From: Pyrrhosoma nymphula
Taxonomy: Eukaryota; Arthropoda; Insecta; Odonata; Coenagrionidae
Direction of reading: 5' to 3'
Length of the DNA: 64,000 nt
Assembly (NCBI GenBank): GCA_963573305.1
Contig: OY754331.1
Location: 68,065,275 to 68,129,274, forward strand
Position numbers and translations under genes: made by a program. The notes under the pieces are model-generated. The model ran no database searches and was not told where the DNA came from. It saw nothing but the letters and a program-made list of their open reading frames with translations. Below, piece by piece: positions 48,901-55,329 of this stretch. The stretch's first letter is position 1, and each line of letters begins with the position of its first letter.

Positions 48901-49180
48901 GAAGAAGAGAGATACAGGAGGGAAGAGCGGTGGGAATCATTTCATTTCCGGGGGTGAAAATGGAATATTAGGAAGTTATTTCAGTACTCCTGAGACCACA
49001 CACACAGAAGGAAGCATAAGACAGCTCCGTTCACTCGAATCGGAATGTACTAAGACAACTAAAGGAAGAGCTAACTATATTAACAGGAATGAGAGAGAAT
49101 CAATGGAATCAATTGAATGGGAGAGAAACAATGAATGGATCCTACCAAAAGAATACCCCAAGTCCAGAAGAGAGTCTTAA
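9768..49180 (+). CDS. Split gene, 16 chained exons, unrecognised Arg/Glu-rich coiled-coil protein (5' partial)
   Basis: This entry spans the whole gene; exons are listed separately. I joined 16 segments by GT/AG sites and reading phase; all junctions are compatible and the sum is 3330 bases, ending in a stop at 49178-49180. The model gives 1109 residues, with no start codon in the first exon at its acceptor, so one or more 5' exons are missing. Residues 1-180 are dense in Arg, Lys, Glu and Gln with no proline until the exon 3 region, predicting a long charged helix or coiled coil. Residues 211-270 are amphipathic helix-like. Residues 384-508 are helical. Residues 509-1109 are mostly acidic and low in hydrophobic residues, probably disordered, with a duplicated unit in the last exon. 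I do not recognise the family. Charged coiled-coil proteins of cilia and sperm tails can look like this, but that is only a guess. The exon chain is well supported; the function is unknown. Confidence 0.8.
9920..12460 (+). other. Intron 1 (between exons 1 and 2)
   Basis: It contains a C/T-rich stretch (10945-11280) and the tandem duplication at its 3' end, listed separately. I see no convincing coding sequence or intact mobile element. Confidence 0.6.
11854..12464 (+). repeat. Diverged tandem duplication of ~310 bp ending at exon 2 acceptor
   Basis: Copy A (about 11854-12155) and copy B (about 12156-12464) share tattgcgttata, aaatacattt, actccctaatactgtc, tctcacc.tcgggtta, gcagcattt, and a final tgcctcag followed by TTGAAGA. 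Copy B ends at the real exon 2 acceptor; copy A ends in a look-alike acceptor at 12137-12142. Confidence 0.85.
12461..12710 (+). CDS. Exon 2, Arg/Lys/Glu-rich coiled coil
   Basis: Acceptor cctgcctcag ends at 12460; donor gtgagt starts at 12711. The first G completes the GA left by exon 1 to make Glu. It encodes about 84 residues including RKHEKWLEKYRREQQ, and ends EAKEQE in phase 0. Over 40 percent of residues are Arg, Lys or Glu. The intron sequence just upstream, including this acceptor, exists in a second copy. Confidence 0.88.
12711..16907 (+). other. Introns 2 and 3 (apart from exon 3)
   Basis: It is mostly AT-rich unique-looking sequence with a short AT dinucleotide run near 13535-13551. 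On the minus strand at about 15930-16020 there is CTGATGA followed by GAAAT, similar to degraded Penelope-type ends. No intact gene is seen. Confidence 0.5.
13366..13513 (+). CDS. Exon 3, coiled coil
   Basis: Acceptor gttcatttcag ends at 13365; donor gtgagg starts at 13514. It starts in phase 0 and ends in phase 1. It encodes IKRRFQQKTEQQIEKI through IQKERERMN. A second in-frame acceptor (aaacag, exon start 13297) would add 23 residues that also look coding (SYEERALCHRFKY). Both choices keep frame, so the true 5' edge is undecided. Confidence 0.8.
16908..16988 (+). CDS. Exon 4
   Basis: Acceptor gtatcag ends at 16907; donor gtatgg starts at 16989. It is a symmetric phase 1 to phase 1 exon of 81 bases, so skipping it would keep the frame. 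It encodes KKLNKKYIEETVNQALHSLS and then VTEERE. The acceptor has only a modest pyrimidine tract. Confidence 0.7.
17395..17830 (+). repeat. Unclassified interspersed repeat, + copy
   Basis: It shares, in reverse complement, many blocks with 22205-22600: gaaattt, aaaacctac, aaggtgacttcttt/ttttggggtcaatattt, ttaagtttcatatt, gacctaccactg, tttagttgatat, aaagaagtct. It has no coding capacity. It sits in the intron between exons 4 and 5. Confidence 0.7.
18308..18366 (+). CDS. Exon 5, short helix
   Basis: Acceptor ccatttttcag ends at 18307; donor gtaagt starts at 18367, both near consensus. It enters in phase 1 and leaves in phase 0. It encodes NIVELLEETKMLLSKQAQL, an amphipathic helix. The 59-base size is small, but the splice sites are among the best in the gene. 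Confidence 0.85.
18560..19640 (+). mobile_element. Dead LINE 3' portion (interrupted by a MITE)
   Basis: Translation in shifting frames gives KAKAVEEVFEALEK early and, near 19400, RRLRWFGHVEQRN, then MAEDLREKG and a final KRIKDGNANPI-like end. This is the usual C-terminal tail of arthropod non-LTR reverse transcriptases. Many stops and frameshifts make it non-functional. Confidence 0.7.
18699..18923. mobile_element. hAT-type MITE, 225 bp, with 8-bp target duplication
   Basis: The ends CAGTAGCGTAGCC and GGCTATGCCACTG are imperfect inverted repeats. ATGTCAAG flanks both sides (18691-18698 and 18924-18931). An 8-bp duplication plus a CAGTGGCGTAGCC-like terminus is characteristic of the hAT superfamily. 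There is no transposase. It is inserted in the dead LINE. Confidence 0.9.
19904..20248 (-). pseudogene. GIY-YIG endonuclease C-terminal fragment (Penelope type)
   Basis: The frame reads GVYEVKCSCNKVYIGQTGR, then VQVRIKKHQRAM, then HSIQLDNTKVIARENRYFTR and REAIEIMKNPENFNR. It has the VYIGQTGR core and the conserved Arg and His of the motif RIKKH, then the downstream region with ENRYFTRVIREAIEI typical of this group. It is a 3' remnant without the reverse transcriptase. Confidence 0.88.
20437..20471 (+). ncRNA. Hammerhead-ribozyme-like motif in right arm of Penelope-like element
   Basis: CTGAAGA (20437-20443) is followed by a C-rich/G-rich stem (CCTCC..GGGGG) and GAAAC then TGTC. This resembles the hammerhead core CUGANGA, stem II, GAAA. 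The left arm holds the same segment on the minus strand (19801-19838), with CTAAAGA in place of CTGAAGA. It looks degenerate. Confidence 0.45.
20752..21072. mobile_element. Foldback/palindromic element, arms ~145 bp
   Basis: The left half (ataagcagaggaaatagat, ttcggtcatccaggtgacca, gggagaggtttctaatct) recurs in reverse complement in the right half. The spacer holds two direct copies of tttggactttAagcctcggg. It has no open frame. It may be a hairpin MITE or a head-to-head duplication. Confidence 0.88.
21473..21583 (+). CDS. Exon 6, hydrophobic helical segment
   Basis: Acceptor cttctttttag ends at 21472; donor gtaagc starts at 21584. It is a phase 0 to 0 exon of 37 codons: PLEVKAAIDQLLDD through DIIGRGLQ. 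It is the most hydrophobic part of the protein so far and a likely packing or dimer surface (inference). Confidence 0.87.
21584..23375 (+). other. Intron 6
   Basis: It contains the minus-strand copy of an interspersed repeat (22205-22600, listed separately) and AT-rich filler, including a local gggttttattgggcttg-type short duplication near 21680-21725. Confidence 0.5.
22205..22600 (-). repeat. Unclassified interspersed repeat, minus copy
   Basis: It is the reverse-complement partner of 17395-17830, including agtcttcttttcgtgcc, atatcaactaaaat, gtggtaggtcc and ttgaccccaaaaaagtcacc. It lies in intron 6 of the split gene. Confidence 0.7.
23376..23591 (+). CDS. Exon 7
   Basis: Acceptor gttcatttcag ends at 23375; donor gtctct starts at 23592 (weak donor but frame-perfect). 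It is phase 0 to 0, 72 codons, starting TIELVVPKKIAERNGRAQ and ending YLKELASIGLK. It contains three cysteines. Its composition is globular rather than coiled coil. Confidence 0.82.
24154..24194 (+). CDS. Exon 8, microexon-sized
   Basis: Acceptor atattttcag ends at 24153; donor gtgagt starts at 24195. It is 41 bases, phase 0 to 2, encoding RRSTSLQGSIRQV. It is serine/arginine-rich and may be a phosphorylation site region (inference). Confidence 0.8.
24362..24452 (+). CDS. Exon 9
   Basis: Acceptor aaccgcag ends at 24361; donor gtaagt starts at 24453. The first T joins AG from exon 8 to give Ser. It encodes FGGARPIGMSSQEITV and ends DRPPTPS, a proline/serine-rich disordered stretch. Confidence 0.85.
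24883..24926. repeat. 15-bp perfect inverted repeat
   Basis: GAATGAATTCTTCTC (24883-24897) and GAGAAGAATTCATTC (24912-24926) flank a 14-base loop. No linked gene feature is seen. Confidence 0.85.
25325..26690 (-). mobile_element. Dead LINE 3' half on minus strand
   Basis: Reading the minus strand in shifting frames gives WGFEPNLSKSTAVL, then KVSDEVKYLGISMTSDLMW, NKHLGHCIKETR and LEYAVSIWDPAQKDEIP. This is the conserved C-terminal end of CR1/Jockey-type reverse transcriptases. The 3' terminus near 25340-25400 has the ggtggctcgcaaggtagta end and an agatgcagata-type tail. It is interrupted at 25795-25965 by a palindromic element. Confidence 0.82.
25795..25965. mobile_element. Palindromic insert with hammerhead-like core
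   Basis: The left arm (ggcaggtttctgggttt, gttgtcatccttggtggcgac) and right arm (gtcaccactaaggatgacaa, gaaacccggaaacctgcc) are inverted copies. The centre holds CTGAAGT (25881-25887), a perfect stem CACCTAC/GTAGGTG (25888-25894 with 25902-25908) and GAAACGTC (25908-25915). This arrangement matches the ends of Penelope-like elements; it sits inside a dead LINE. Confidence 0.75.
26942..27201 (+). repeat. Recent tandem duplication, 131-bp unit x2
   Basis: gatagattatatataaaaga starts at 26942 and again at 27073. The two copies are almost identical (for example ttaagcagg versus ttcagcagg), so the duplication is recent. Confidence 0.95.
27202..28112 (+). other. Rest of intron 9
   Basis: Purine-rich (27330-27540) then pyrimidine-rich (27580-27720) sequence without recognisable genes or element ends. 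Confidence 0.5.
28113..28338 (+). CDS. Exon 10, helical
   Basis: Acceptor aactttcacag ends at 28112; donor gtaagt starts at 28339. It is phase 0 to 1, 75 codons. It begins PSITDVALVVFKSPDEEIE and continues through MTMKEREDLLLQMNLIFKE to HSERKQRSL. The second half looks like a regular helix. Confidence 0.88.
29264..29412 (+). CDS. Exon 11, helical
   Basis: Acceptor ttaattgcag ends at 29263; donor gtaagt starts at 29413. It is phase 1 to 0. It encodes TTMQDIANHITKNIKSYG and then MMEDLEWVACSLLNIILHSYW, a hydrophobic helix. It is too polar at its edges for a confident membrane segment. Confidence 0.87.
29940..31994 (+). pseudogene. Dead non-LTR retrotransposon (LINE) reverse transcriptase
   Basis: Frames broken by shifts and stops give, in order: the linker DSWELIKTQLK-like region, KKMKEKKVVGVDGIPAEI (about 30595-30650), VPLPKKASANECEQYCTISI, EDQFGFRHGRSTREV, VHIEKAFDNVQW, KKGVMQGCCLSPNLFNLYL, the active-site MLRFADDT (31312-31335), EFTYLGSKITAVGR, ILMYCSETWTIGKDK and WTDKISNNEVV. 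This order is that of an arthropod non-LTR reverse transcriptase. The 5' endonuclease is absent. It is non-functional; the 3' end is cut by the insertion at 31995. Confidence 0.92.
31995..32463. mobile_element. Non-autonomous TIR element inserted at the end of the dead LINE
   Basis: AGGGTTGCCACC (31995-32006) and GGTGGCAACCCT (32452-32463) are perfect 12-bp inverted termini. The subterminal sequences are also inverted-like (gtcctttt/aaaaggac). I could not find a clear target duplication, so the superfamily is uncertain. No transposase. Confidence 0.75.
32464..38133 (+). other. Remainder of intron 11
   Basis: AT-rich. A tract near 34545-34640 (ctatactaata..tataaaaatctaatgttgcctgttt) resembles ends of common insect repeats such as Helitrons, but no second end was found. 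A G-rich ggttgacttctggggg repeat lies at 35028-35070. No coding exon can be supported. Confidence 0.45.
38134..38419 (+). CDS. Exon 12
   Basis: Acceptor gtttcgtgctag ends at 38133; donor gtaggt starts at 38420. It is phase 0 to 1, 95 codons, starting PMSTEIFKAPSTMAESI and ending HQPRYRFSK. It is acidic with several Thr-Pro steps. A second donor four bases on (after 38423, gtactg) gives phase 2 and would fit the optional exon at 38619-38731. It is preceded by the longest intron (8.7 kb). Confidence 0.85.
38619..38731 (+). CDS. Candidate optional exon 12b
   Basis: It has a good acceptor (cccctccag) and donor (gtatgg) and an open frame SLLEIMFRGTHSAVGRSDTS through DPIKGK. It fits only if exon 12 uses its donor after 38423 (phase 2); it then ends in phase 1, matching exon 13. 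Either both alternatives are used or this is a chance open segment. Confidence 0.4.
39000..39640 (+). mobile_element. Heavily decayed LINE fragment
   Basis: Translation near 39235-39540 gives ELLCGLVKDSYSSGNMPKCF, RTPEF and then KIEENLSNNQYGFENN, corresponding to the region just before and at the EDQFGFR motif of a non-LTR reverse transcriptase. Stops and gaps abound. Confidence 0.6.
41107..41235 (+). other. Short conserved reading frame, copy 1
   Basis: ATG opens MSGRDNYTIEYDDISVFAFS and continues YNLLLHEIRAVSNKS. The same start and phase are kept in copy 2 at 41635. Differences are mostly single substitutions with the frame intact over about 38 codons. It could be a captured first coding exon or chance. 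I do not recognise the protein. Confidence 0.4.
41635..41745 (+). other. Short conserved reading frame, copy 2
   Basis: MSGRDNYTLEYDDISAFASS then YNLLLHEIRVVSIKST, followed by a possible donor (gtaact) that is mutated in copy 1 (ctaact). This would suit a first exon followed by an intron, if real. Confidence 0.4.
41826..42110 (+). repeat. 170-180-bp tandem pair, right part of the 2.1-kb element
   Basis: tttgaaactcggaaatattt (about 41829) recurs near 42002 as tttgaaactcggaaatgttt, followed in both by aaaacattt.gcaa and then cttcgcatag/cttcacatag..ctttgat. The same motif also ends unit 1 at about 41299. Confidence 0.8.
42602..42741 (+). CDS. Exon 13
   Basis: Acceptor actgaaacag ends at 42601; donor gtaggt starts at 42742. 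It enters in phase 1 and leaves in phase 0. It encodes CRWMAHSQSRANQAPIQQSN through ELMALKWAK, a Gln/Asn/Pro-rich linker. It lies 256 bases downstream of the 2.1-kb TIR element. Confidence 0.72.
43847..43981 (+). CDS. Exon 14
   Basis: Acceptor atccacatag ends at 43846; donor gtatgt starts at 43982. It is phase 0 to 0, 45 codons: QSFTMNPSIIELLPKVSPRS through NIHYTFKDQ. It is Ser/Thr/Pro-rich. Confidence 0.78.
44460..44627 (+). repeat. Diverged tandem duplication ~85 bp in intron 14
   Basis: cttcaaaagaagacacat and tttcaaaagaagacatat begin the copies. Each then has cacagaaataaaat and ends aaatatgtcaaca. It lies about 200 bases before exon 15. Confidence 0.85.
44830..45020 (+). CDS. Exon 15
   Basis: Acceptor ttgacttccag ends at 44829; donor gtaaga starts at 45021. 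It is phase 0 to 2. It encodes ALTPENRKEVIEMFLHEHAS through SILSPVESKLE. The first 20 residues look helical. Confidence 0.86.
45021..48126 (+). other. Intron 15
   Basis: AT-rich sequence with no recognised element ends or exons. Short frames here do not connect to neighbouring exons in phase. Confidence 0.5.
48127..49180 (+). CDS. Exon 16, terminal exon with stop and duplicated acidic unit
   Basis: Acceptor cctattttttag ends at 48126. The first G completes the GA from exon 15 to Glu, and the frame then runs 350 codons to TAA at 49178-49180. It is acidic and polar, hence probably disordered. It carries two copies of a unit about 104 residues apart: IITASITKLDSRIEE with LEGEKDFTLNCDT, and VIVAPISRIDSSIEN with LAGEEDLQLNSDT. 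The tail (from 48900) is basic, then Glu/Asn-rich, ending KSRRES. It is the longest open frame in the window, which supports it as real. Confidence 0.9.
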
Positions 49181-49280
49181 TTTTGATTGATTTCTTTAGA
49201 TTCATACTTCAGAGGCAAAAAATGAAAAACTCCCAGAGGAAAGTATTTAAACCTAAAATAAGTAGCAATTATGAGAGCTA

Positions 49281-49286
49281 AATAAA
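49281..49286 (+). terminator. Poly(A) signal for the split gene
   Basis: A canonical AATAAA lies 101 bases after the stop codon. Another run of AT-rich sequence follows. This is the most likely 3' end of the transcript. Confidence 0.55.
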
Positions 49287-52076
49287 AGATGAAGTACTTT
49301 TTATTCATGGAAATTTGCATATTTGTAAAACTTTGCTGCAAAAATGAGACCATTTCATTCTGCTAGGGAAAGAGCTTAATAATTATGAATAAACATACTT
49401 ATGGATGAAATGATTTTTTTTACTTCAGGTTTTAAGGGTTTAGGAAAATATTACAAGCTGTATCTTTATACATTAGCTACAATGTAGAATATATGGCACC
49501 CCTTTAAGGAATCCATTACAACAAAATATCTACAAAAACAAACATCCAGTAATAAAGAAATGAAAACCAACAAAAATGTAAACATTATATTAATCTATAG
49601 CAATTTTCTGGCAGTGTACACATTTATTTTTCCACTTTTAATCAAGCTTCTAAAAACAACTCATGTATTTCATGCAAATATATGAACAAACATGAACTCA
49701 TTTCAACTGTTATGCTAATGAAATTACACGGAGCTCAAATAACAACTGATGCTTTAACGCTTCCTTCTCCAAAACATACTGGCTAATTAAATAATAATGA
49801 ATTTACTCATTATATTTTCCATTTCTCACAAATTTGTACCCGAACAATCAGGGAACATTGCAGTAGAGGCTAGTTGACATTAAAATAATCAATAATGTTA
49901 TTATTAAATGATGGACAATCACATAAACACTAAAACTGGTATCTTCAAATAACTGTTCTATTGCTCCCTAAGAAATGAACCCAGAATAACTTAAAGAGTA
50001 GAAAAAAGGGATCAAATATATCATTTATAGGCAAAACACATCATAATGCAATAATACAGTGACAATGACTCATGATTTTTGTCACTTCCTATCAGATGAT
50101 GTTAGTACAAAATTACCTCTTATACATGCCATCTTATTTTCCTGATTCCCTTTCATTCAACCATAATAATTTTAACCACAACTTGCACAAAGTTAACATT
50201 TTAATCACAATGCTTACCACAGAAGCAAGTCCTTCAAGCAAGAAGAAATACAACTTATAGAGCAGAACTGACTTCACTGAAGTCAATACAGTCAGCTCAA
50301 CAAGCATTTTGATCTCAGAATTCCATCACTCATTCTGCTCCCGGCATGTTTTTAAGTCATGCCTGTAAAACTTAACAATGCTATGCTGGCTCAATTAAAG
50401 GTTATGGAGGCACATGAAGAACAAGGGAATGAAAAAAGGGAATTAAACTTTCTGGAGAGAAAATACAGAAGAACGAATATACAAGGAAAAAATAAAAAAA
50501 AAACCTTGAAGACAATGATTAATTTATAATGGGTCATCCCTGGAACAATTCATGGAATGTGCGTAAGGCCTATTTTCTCTCCTTGAGAAATGAAATATCA
50601 TTTCAATCTCTTGACACTGTGCAATCTCAAGGAGAGAAAGAATATCACAAATATTTTGATAACCAATCAGGAAAGTCCCATAAAAATTAAATTAAAATTA
50701 AATAAACTTTTTTCCAGCTCAACCTAAATAAGAATGATACAGATATTCACAAAAATGTTATCATGACAGAATCAAACCAGAACAATAATATTGTTCATCA
50801 CAGTCATGCCAGTATTATCAATCAAGATGATGATAGTAAACAAAAATCATTAAAAAAAAGTTTTGAGCTTCTCAGTTCATGACAACCCAAGTCCCATCAT
50901 AATTATTACAAACCTAGCTATCTTCCAACACTCTGAAAAATAATATGTATCTAAGCATGGTTTTAACTATGGACAGTCTATTTGTTGCTGAGCAATTTTT
51001 TACTATTTAGACATTTTTAAGAACCGCAGATGCTCAATCTATACGACATAGCTAGTCAACTGTACTTGATGCTCAAATACTGAATGCCAATGCTAAAAGC
51101 AAAAGGTGTGATTCATTGAAACAATTAATTTGAAACATCTTCTTTTGAAAAGTAAAACTGGATATAAAAGGTATCAGTCAAAGATGGGGTACTAAAAGAA
51201 GGCACATTAAAACAACTTTTAAATAAAAACCATTCTATGCTTGATGATGCAATCAAAAAGATAATTACTGAAACACTTTTTTAATGACATTATTTGTGCT
51301 CTGAAAAAACCTCAAGTGCCATGCCTTTCACAATTCTTGGCTTATTTAAAAAGTTTTGCAAAGTTGAAATATATTTCCATTCATCCTCGCAAAATGCCCT
51401 ATCATCTTATAATTTTGTATTGCTTTGATACATATATATATACTTTGAAAGACTGAAAAAATAATTAAATGGTAAAAAGTTAGCCACGCCTAATGAAAGT
51501 ACACTTGAATAGTGTAGCTGGAAGTTAGACATCTCAACAGCTAGATTTTTTGAAATTGCTTAAAGAATTAATTTGAATGCCATACAGCTCTTTTAATCAA
51601 AGGAACTGTACCAGAAACTCTAATAGAAATTAATTTTATGAATGGACACAGTACACAAATGTCATATCATAAGTGCCACAGAAGATGATTTTTTTTGTCA
51701 TAATAAATACAAAATTTGGGATTGAAAACTTCCGTAGAGCACCATCATTTAAATATTCCAATCAATATAAAACAAGTACAAAGACTTAGCTTCGACACAC
51801 TCGGTGAGAAAAGAATGATCTTTAAGAACTATTTACATAAATATGGGAAACCACTGATAAAGAGAGCCATCACTGCCACCAATTTTCAAGGCACACGCAA
51901 TTCACAAAAACACAAGAGACAGCAAGATACAAGCACATATATTAATGGGAAGTTGCAATGGAAGTCCTTTTTTAATCCTCTTTTTACCAAGAGATTCAAC
52001 AAAATGAAGGAATTGAAATATGTCAGGAAATGAGCTAAGAAATAAAATTAAAAAGGCATTAACATTTTGTAGTTAC
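49287..52076. other. Region after the split gene
   Basis: AT-rich with no supported gene. A hairpin, TTCTCTCCTTGAGA (50575-50588) with its reverse complement at 50625-50638, is the clearest structure. It may be the 3' UTR or last introns of the minus-strand gene suggested by exons at 52077-52878. Confidence 0.45.
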
Positions 52077-52157
52077 CTGGGTAACAGTTACATCTTGAAG
52101 AGAAGTAATCCTAAAGTGCTTAACATCAATAAAACCAATGCATGCTATTTCAACTTC
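52077..52157 (-). CDS. Candidate exon of an unrecognised minus-strand gene
   Basis: On the minus strand, acceptor ggaatattgcag is followed by 27 open codons, EVEIACIGFIDVKHFRITSL then QDVTVTQ, and donor gtaact. Alternating hydrophobic residues suggest beta strands. Phase 0 at both ends is compatible with the exon proposed at 52713-52878. Confidence 0.5.
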
Positions 52158-52712
52158 CTGCAATATTCCAAATATTAAAACACAAACAAGGAAACAAATT
52201 CAGTTTCACTTCTATTTTAACTATGAGTTCTAAACTTTTACCATAAAATCATGATAAATAAAATACAATAACAAGAATACTTTACAAATTTTACTAAAGC
52301 TGAATGGTAAATGAAAATGTTATTAATGAATTTAAAATGGGCAAGTCCTCTTAATCCTACCAATCACTTACACTGTTCAAATGAATTTAATGATGCACGC
52401 ATGTGCATACAAGGCAATGGCAGTCACTATGGTCAACAAATATTAAATTAAAGGAACTAAACCTGTCTTTTGGGGATAATGATATCCAATGTCACCCCAT
52501 TAGATAGCTGACACACTTTTGATTTGGTAGTGACATCTTATTAATATAGTGGAACTTGACCGAAATATGCAATGACAGAATTTCCAAAACAGTGGAAATG
52601 AATGGCGAGATGGCATTTTTTATGAAATATACATGAGCATATTATGCACAATGGATAATGCAACGAAAAATTTCATTACTTTTTACACTCAGCCAAAAAC
52701 TTATATACAAAC

Positions 52713-52878
52713 AAGTTCCAGGATGAAAGTGGCACCATGCAAGATGAGGAACCCATTAGAATATGGACCTTTGATCTGAATAGCAACCACTGAGTCGTCC
52801 AAATCCAAAAGCACCCATAAACTGCTACTTTCTGCATCACGTAATATACTTTTGATATCTTGAAGTCCAACTGGTATC
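52713..52878 (-). CDS. Candidate upstream exon of the same minus-strand gene
   Basis: The minus strand reads IPVGLQDIKSILRDAESSSL, WVLLDLDDSVVAIQIKGP, then GFLILHGATFILEL. It joins in phase to the exon at 52077-52157 using a gtttgt donor. The composition (regular hydrophobic strands, LDLDDS) looks coding. The acceptor (gtgtag) has a poor pyrimidine tract and a 1-base entry phase. The combined fold might be an OB-like beta barrel, but this is only inference. Confidence 0.42.
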
Positions 52879-53259
52879 CTACACATTCATTATCAAGCCA
52901 TTACCTCATTATATACTTTTGCTGTCCTGTTTTTACACTTCCACTTTGGTCACTCTTCATCAATGAACTTGACACAGGTGCATGACTACCAATCCACCTT
53001 CAAAGCTATGTGCAGGTTCACCTAACTTAATACAAATTTTAGTGCCAATAAACTGGTAATAATGTCTCAGAATTCCGTAGCAATTTTACATGTCTCAACA
53101 ATATCTTCCAAGTGGTGTTTTTCTTCGAGGAAGATGAGTTAAATGTGCTGGCTTCAAAAAACATGAAACACTAACACGGCTCATGTGACATGATGATTTT
53201 TTTTAAAGAGGCCATTAAGAGGAAGAAAGGGCAGAGAATTTTTTACTTCAGTTAATCCG

Positions 53260-53600
53260 GTGGAGGAGGCAGGATTGGCATGGGTGTCAGTCTCTTGTCG
53301 TGAGAGGAGGTGGCCACGTTGTTGAGAATGGGCAAGCATGAAACTTTTCACCTCCCCTCATTTTTTTAACCGCCTTTTTTGGGGACGGATAAAAAAATCG
53401 AACCAGGGCTCAGCGCCCAGCGCTGTTCCCTGGCCCGCCCTCTTGAGCTGATTGCCACCCTGCCTCCTCTGCACTTCACAATTTGTGGTTGGACGTTAAC
53501 CAGGTGAGGCCCTCATAGAGGCCATCCCCGGTCGTCGCACACGAAGGCTGCACATACCAGTTTCGATCTCGAATTCGAGTCAAGCCCAGCTTCTCCTGAA
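53260..53600. repeat. GC-rich repeat-like block with inverted ends
   Basis: GAGGAGGCAGG near 53263 and CCTGCCTCCTC near 53460 are inverted. The block is far more GC-rich than its flanks, contains a CTCGAATTCGAG palindrome at about 53570, and lacks an open frame. It may be a MITE or SINE; unclassified. Confidence 0.45.
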
Positions 53601-53890
53601 TCTCATGTGGTTTCATTGCTGGAAGGAGATAAAACAAAAATTATTAATATCAATACCAAACCCATGAGCCATTACAGAATACGCTAGGGAAATTTCTATA
53701 TTGATGGTAGTGAAGGAAATTTTTTAAATAATCTGTCATAATTTTCCACAAGATGAATATAATAAAATTCAATGCGTTTTGACATTTTCCATCATCTTTA
53801 AAGACTAAATTAGTCAAGTCTGTTCTGGTTCTCCACCAGGTCAAACTCTGCATTTCAGCCGCCAATTCGATGTGGGAGTTGTCAGAGTGC

Positions 53891-54090
53891 CCCGATGATG
53901 ATGGACGACTTTTATATATAAGCATTGGCAGAAACACCGAGCTTGACCCAGGGGATAATGTAAACAGACTTCACTAAAAAGAATTTTTATCTATCCCAAT
54001 GGGCGGTATGGTCAAGGTTAATGCTGTGTTCAGCCAGAATGCCCTGATGACAATGTAAGACTCGTACATAGAGATGTCAGCAGAAATTTA
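53891..54090 (+). repeat. Tandem pair of hammerhead-like cores (Penelope-type ends)
   Basis: The segments gagtgccccgatgatgatgg..gcattggcaGAAAC (53885-53935) and gaatgcCCTGATGAcaatg..gatgtcagcaGAAAT (54037-54087) are related copies about 152 bases apart. Each has a (C)TGATGA and a GAAA at similar spacing. Both are degenerate. Confidence 0.4.
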
Positions 54091-54849
54091 ACTTTTTAAT
54101 ATATTTTACCCAACACCACACTTTACCCCACACCACATGCTGATCTTTGAAAATCAATGCTAAGAGATCATGCTCTTTCCCTCCTGGTTCTACCATGGGA
54201 ATATTCAATGAGAAAGGAAATGCTCCATTCAATGAGAAAGGAATTGCCCCATAGGTGACTTACTGTAACATTAGCAAACTATTTTTTTGCTGTCATTGAA
54301 CGAAATCAGATGGACCATGGCAAAAATTTAATCAAAGCTAATGTTCCAACACCTTGCTGTTATTTTTCTCATCCATGCATATATTTGACATGCTGAAGCT
54401 TTTGAATTTTTATGGCTCAAAAAAAAAATAGAGATTTCAAAATGTATCCAATGATAAAAAAATTCAAATGAAATTTTAAAAGTTCTGAAAAACACATGTC
54501 CATTGATAAAACCGAGGTGAAACTATGAGGCGTTGGTTATAAAATATATTCCATTCAATGAGCATAGAAAATTTCCCATTCTGTGGAGAATAATGTTTTC
54601 CAGCACACTATAATACGAAAACATTGCTCGTAAGACATCTAACTAGGAGAATACTTTAAGTTTTTTAATTCTTATTCCAGCATTCATCCATTGAATTAAA
54701 CTCAGTTCATAGTAAATGTTTTCTAATGTAGTTTTTGAGATATTATCTTCCTTTTACGTGGTCCGCCATAGCGATGTAATACTCCCCAAGGTATAGATTT
54801 ATTGCCTCCTAAATGGCTGAAACCAAGCGATTGGTCTCTAGAAAAAATT

Positions 54850-55075
54850 TCACAGACGATGTCAAGTACCTAAGTAAAATCAAAGGTACTGGCCAAAGGG
54901 AAAGATTTTGTGATTACCTAGTGTGTCGTACTTCAATTCTGTCTAGAATACCAAATTCCACAGAGGAAAAATCATTCGTTTTAACCCAACTCAAACCTGG
55001 ATCCCTCGACATCGCTCCGAGTACCTTAGCCAGTTAAGCTACCGAGGTGTCCTCCCCAGTTGATTTTTGAGGGCT
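54850..55075 (-). repeat. tRNA-derived SINE
   Basis: On the minus strand, TAGCTTAACTGG (55030-55041) matches the pol III A box TRGYNNANNNGG exactly. GGTTTGAGTTG (54987-54997) is close to the B box GGTTCGANTCC, 33 bases further. A non-tRNA body follows toward 54850. It is not an intact tRNA: the acceptor stem does not close. Confidence 0.7.
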
Positions 55076-55329
55076 TTAAAGGAACAAGATATTCAAGACT
55101 GCCAGACATATGATGTCATTGAACAGTCCAAAGTGTGCGCTTAGCACCACTGTCCACGAGTATAAAGCCAAACATGGGATAGATTGAGGTGTTCGCCCTT
55201 TTGACGAATTTAGATCCCAGTATCCTCAACATTCTATATCAAATTAATGTTCCTACGACGATGGCAAAAAAGCAAGGCTTTGTATTCATGAACAAGGTAT
55301 TATAAAAGGCACTTCCTCTCTTATGGACG

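Noticed and set aside
51320..51420. Minus-strand open segment DRAFCEDEWKYISTLQNFLN
   Set aside because: It looks coding by composition but does not join in phase to the exon at 52077-52157 with any acceptor I could find.
51716..52033. 105-codon + strand frame
   Set aside because: No domain or neighbour support; it lies opposite the likely minus-strand gene and may be chance.
54987..55041. Intact tRNA gene
   Set aside because: A and B boxes are present, but the acceptor and anticodon stems do not close; it is better explained as a SINE head.
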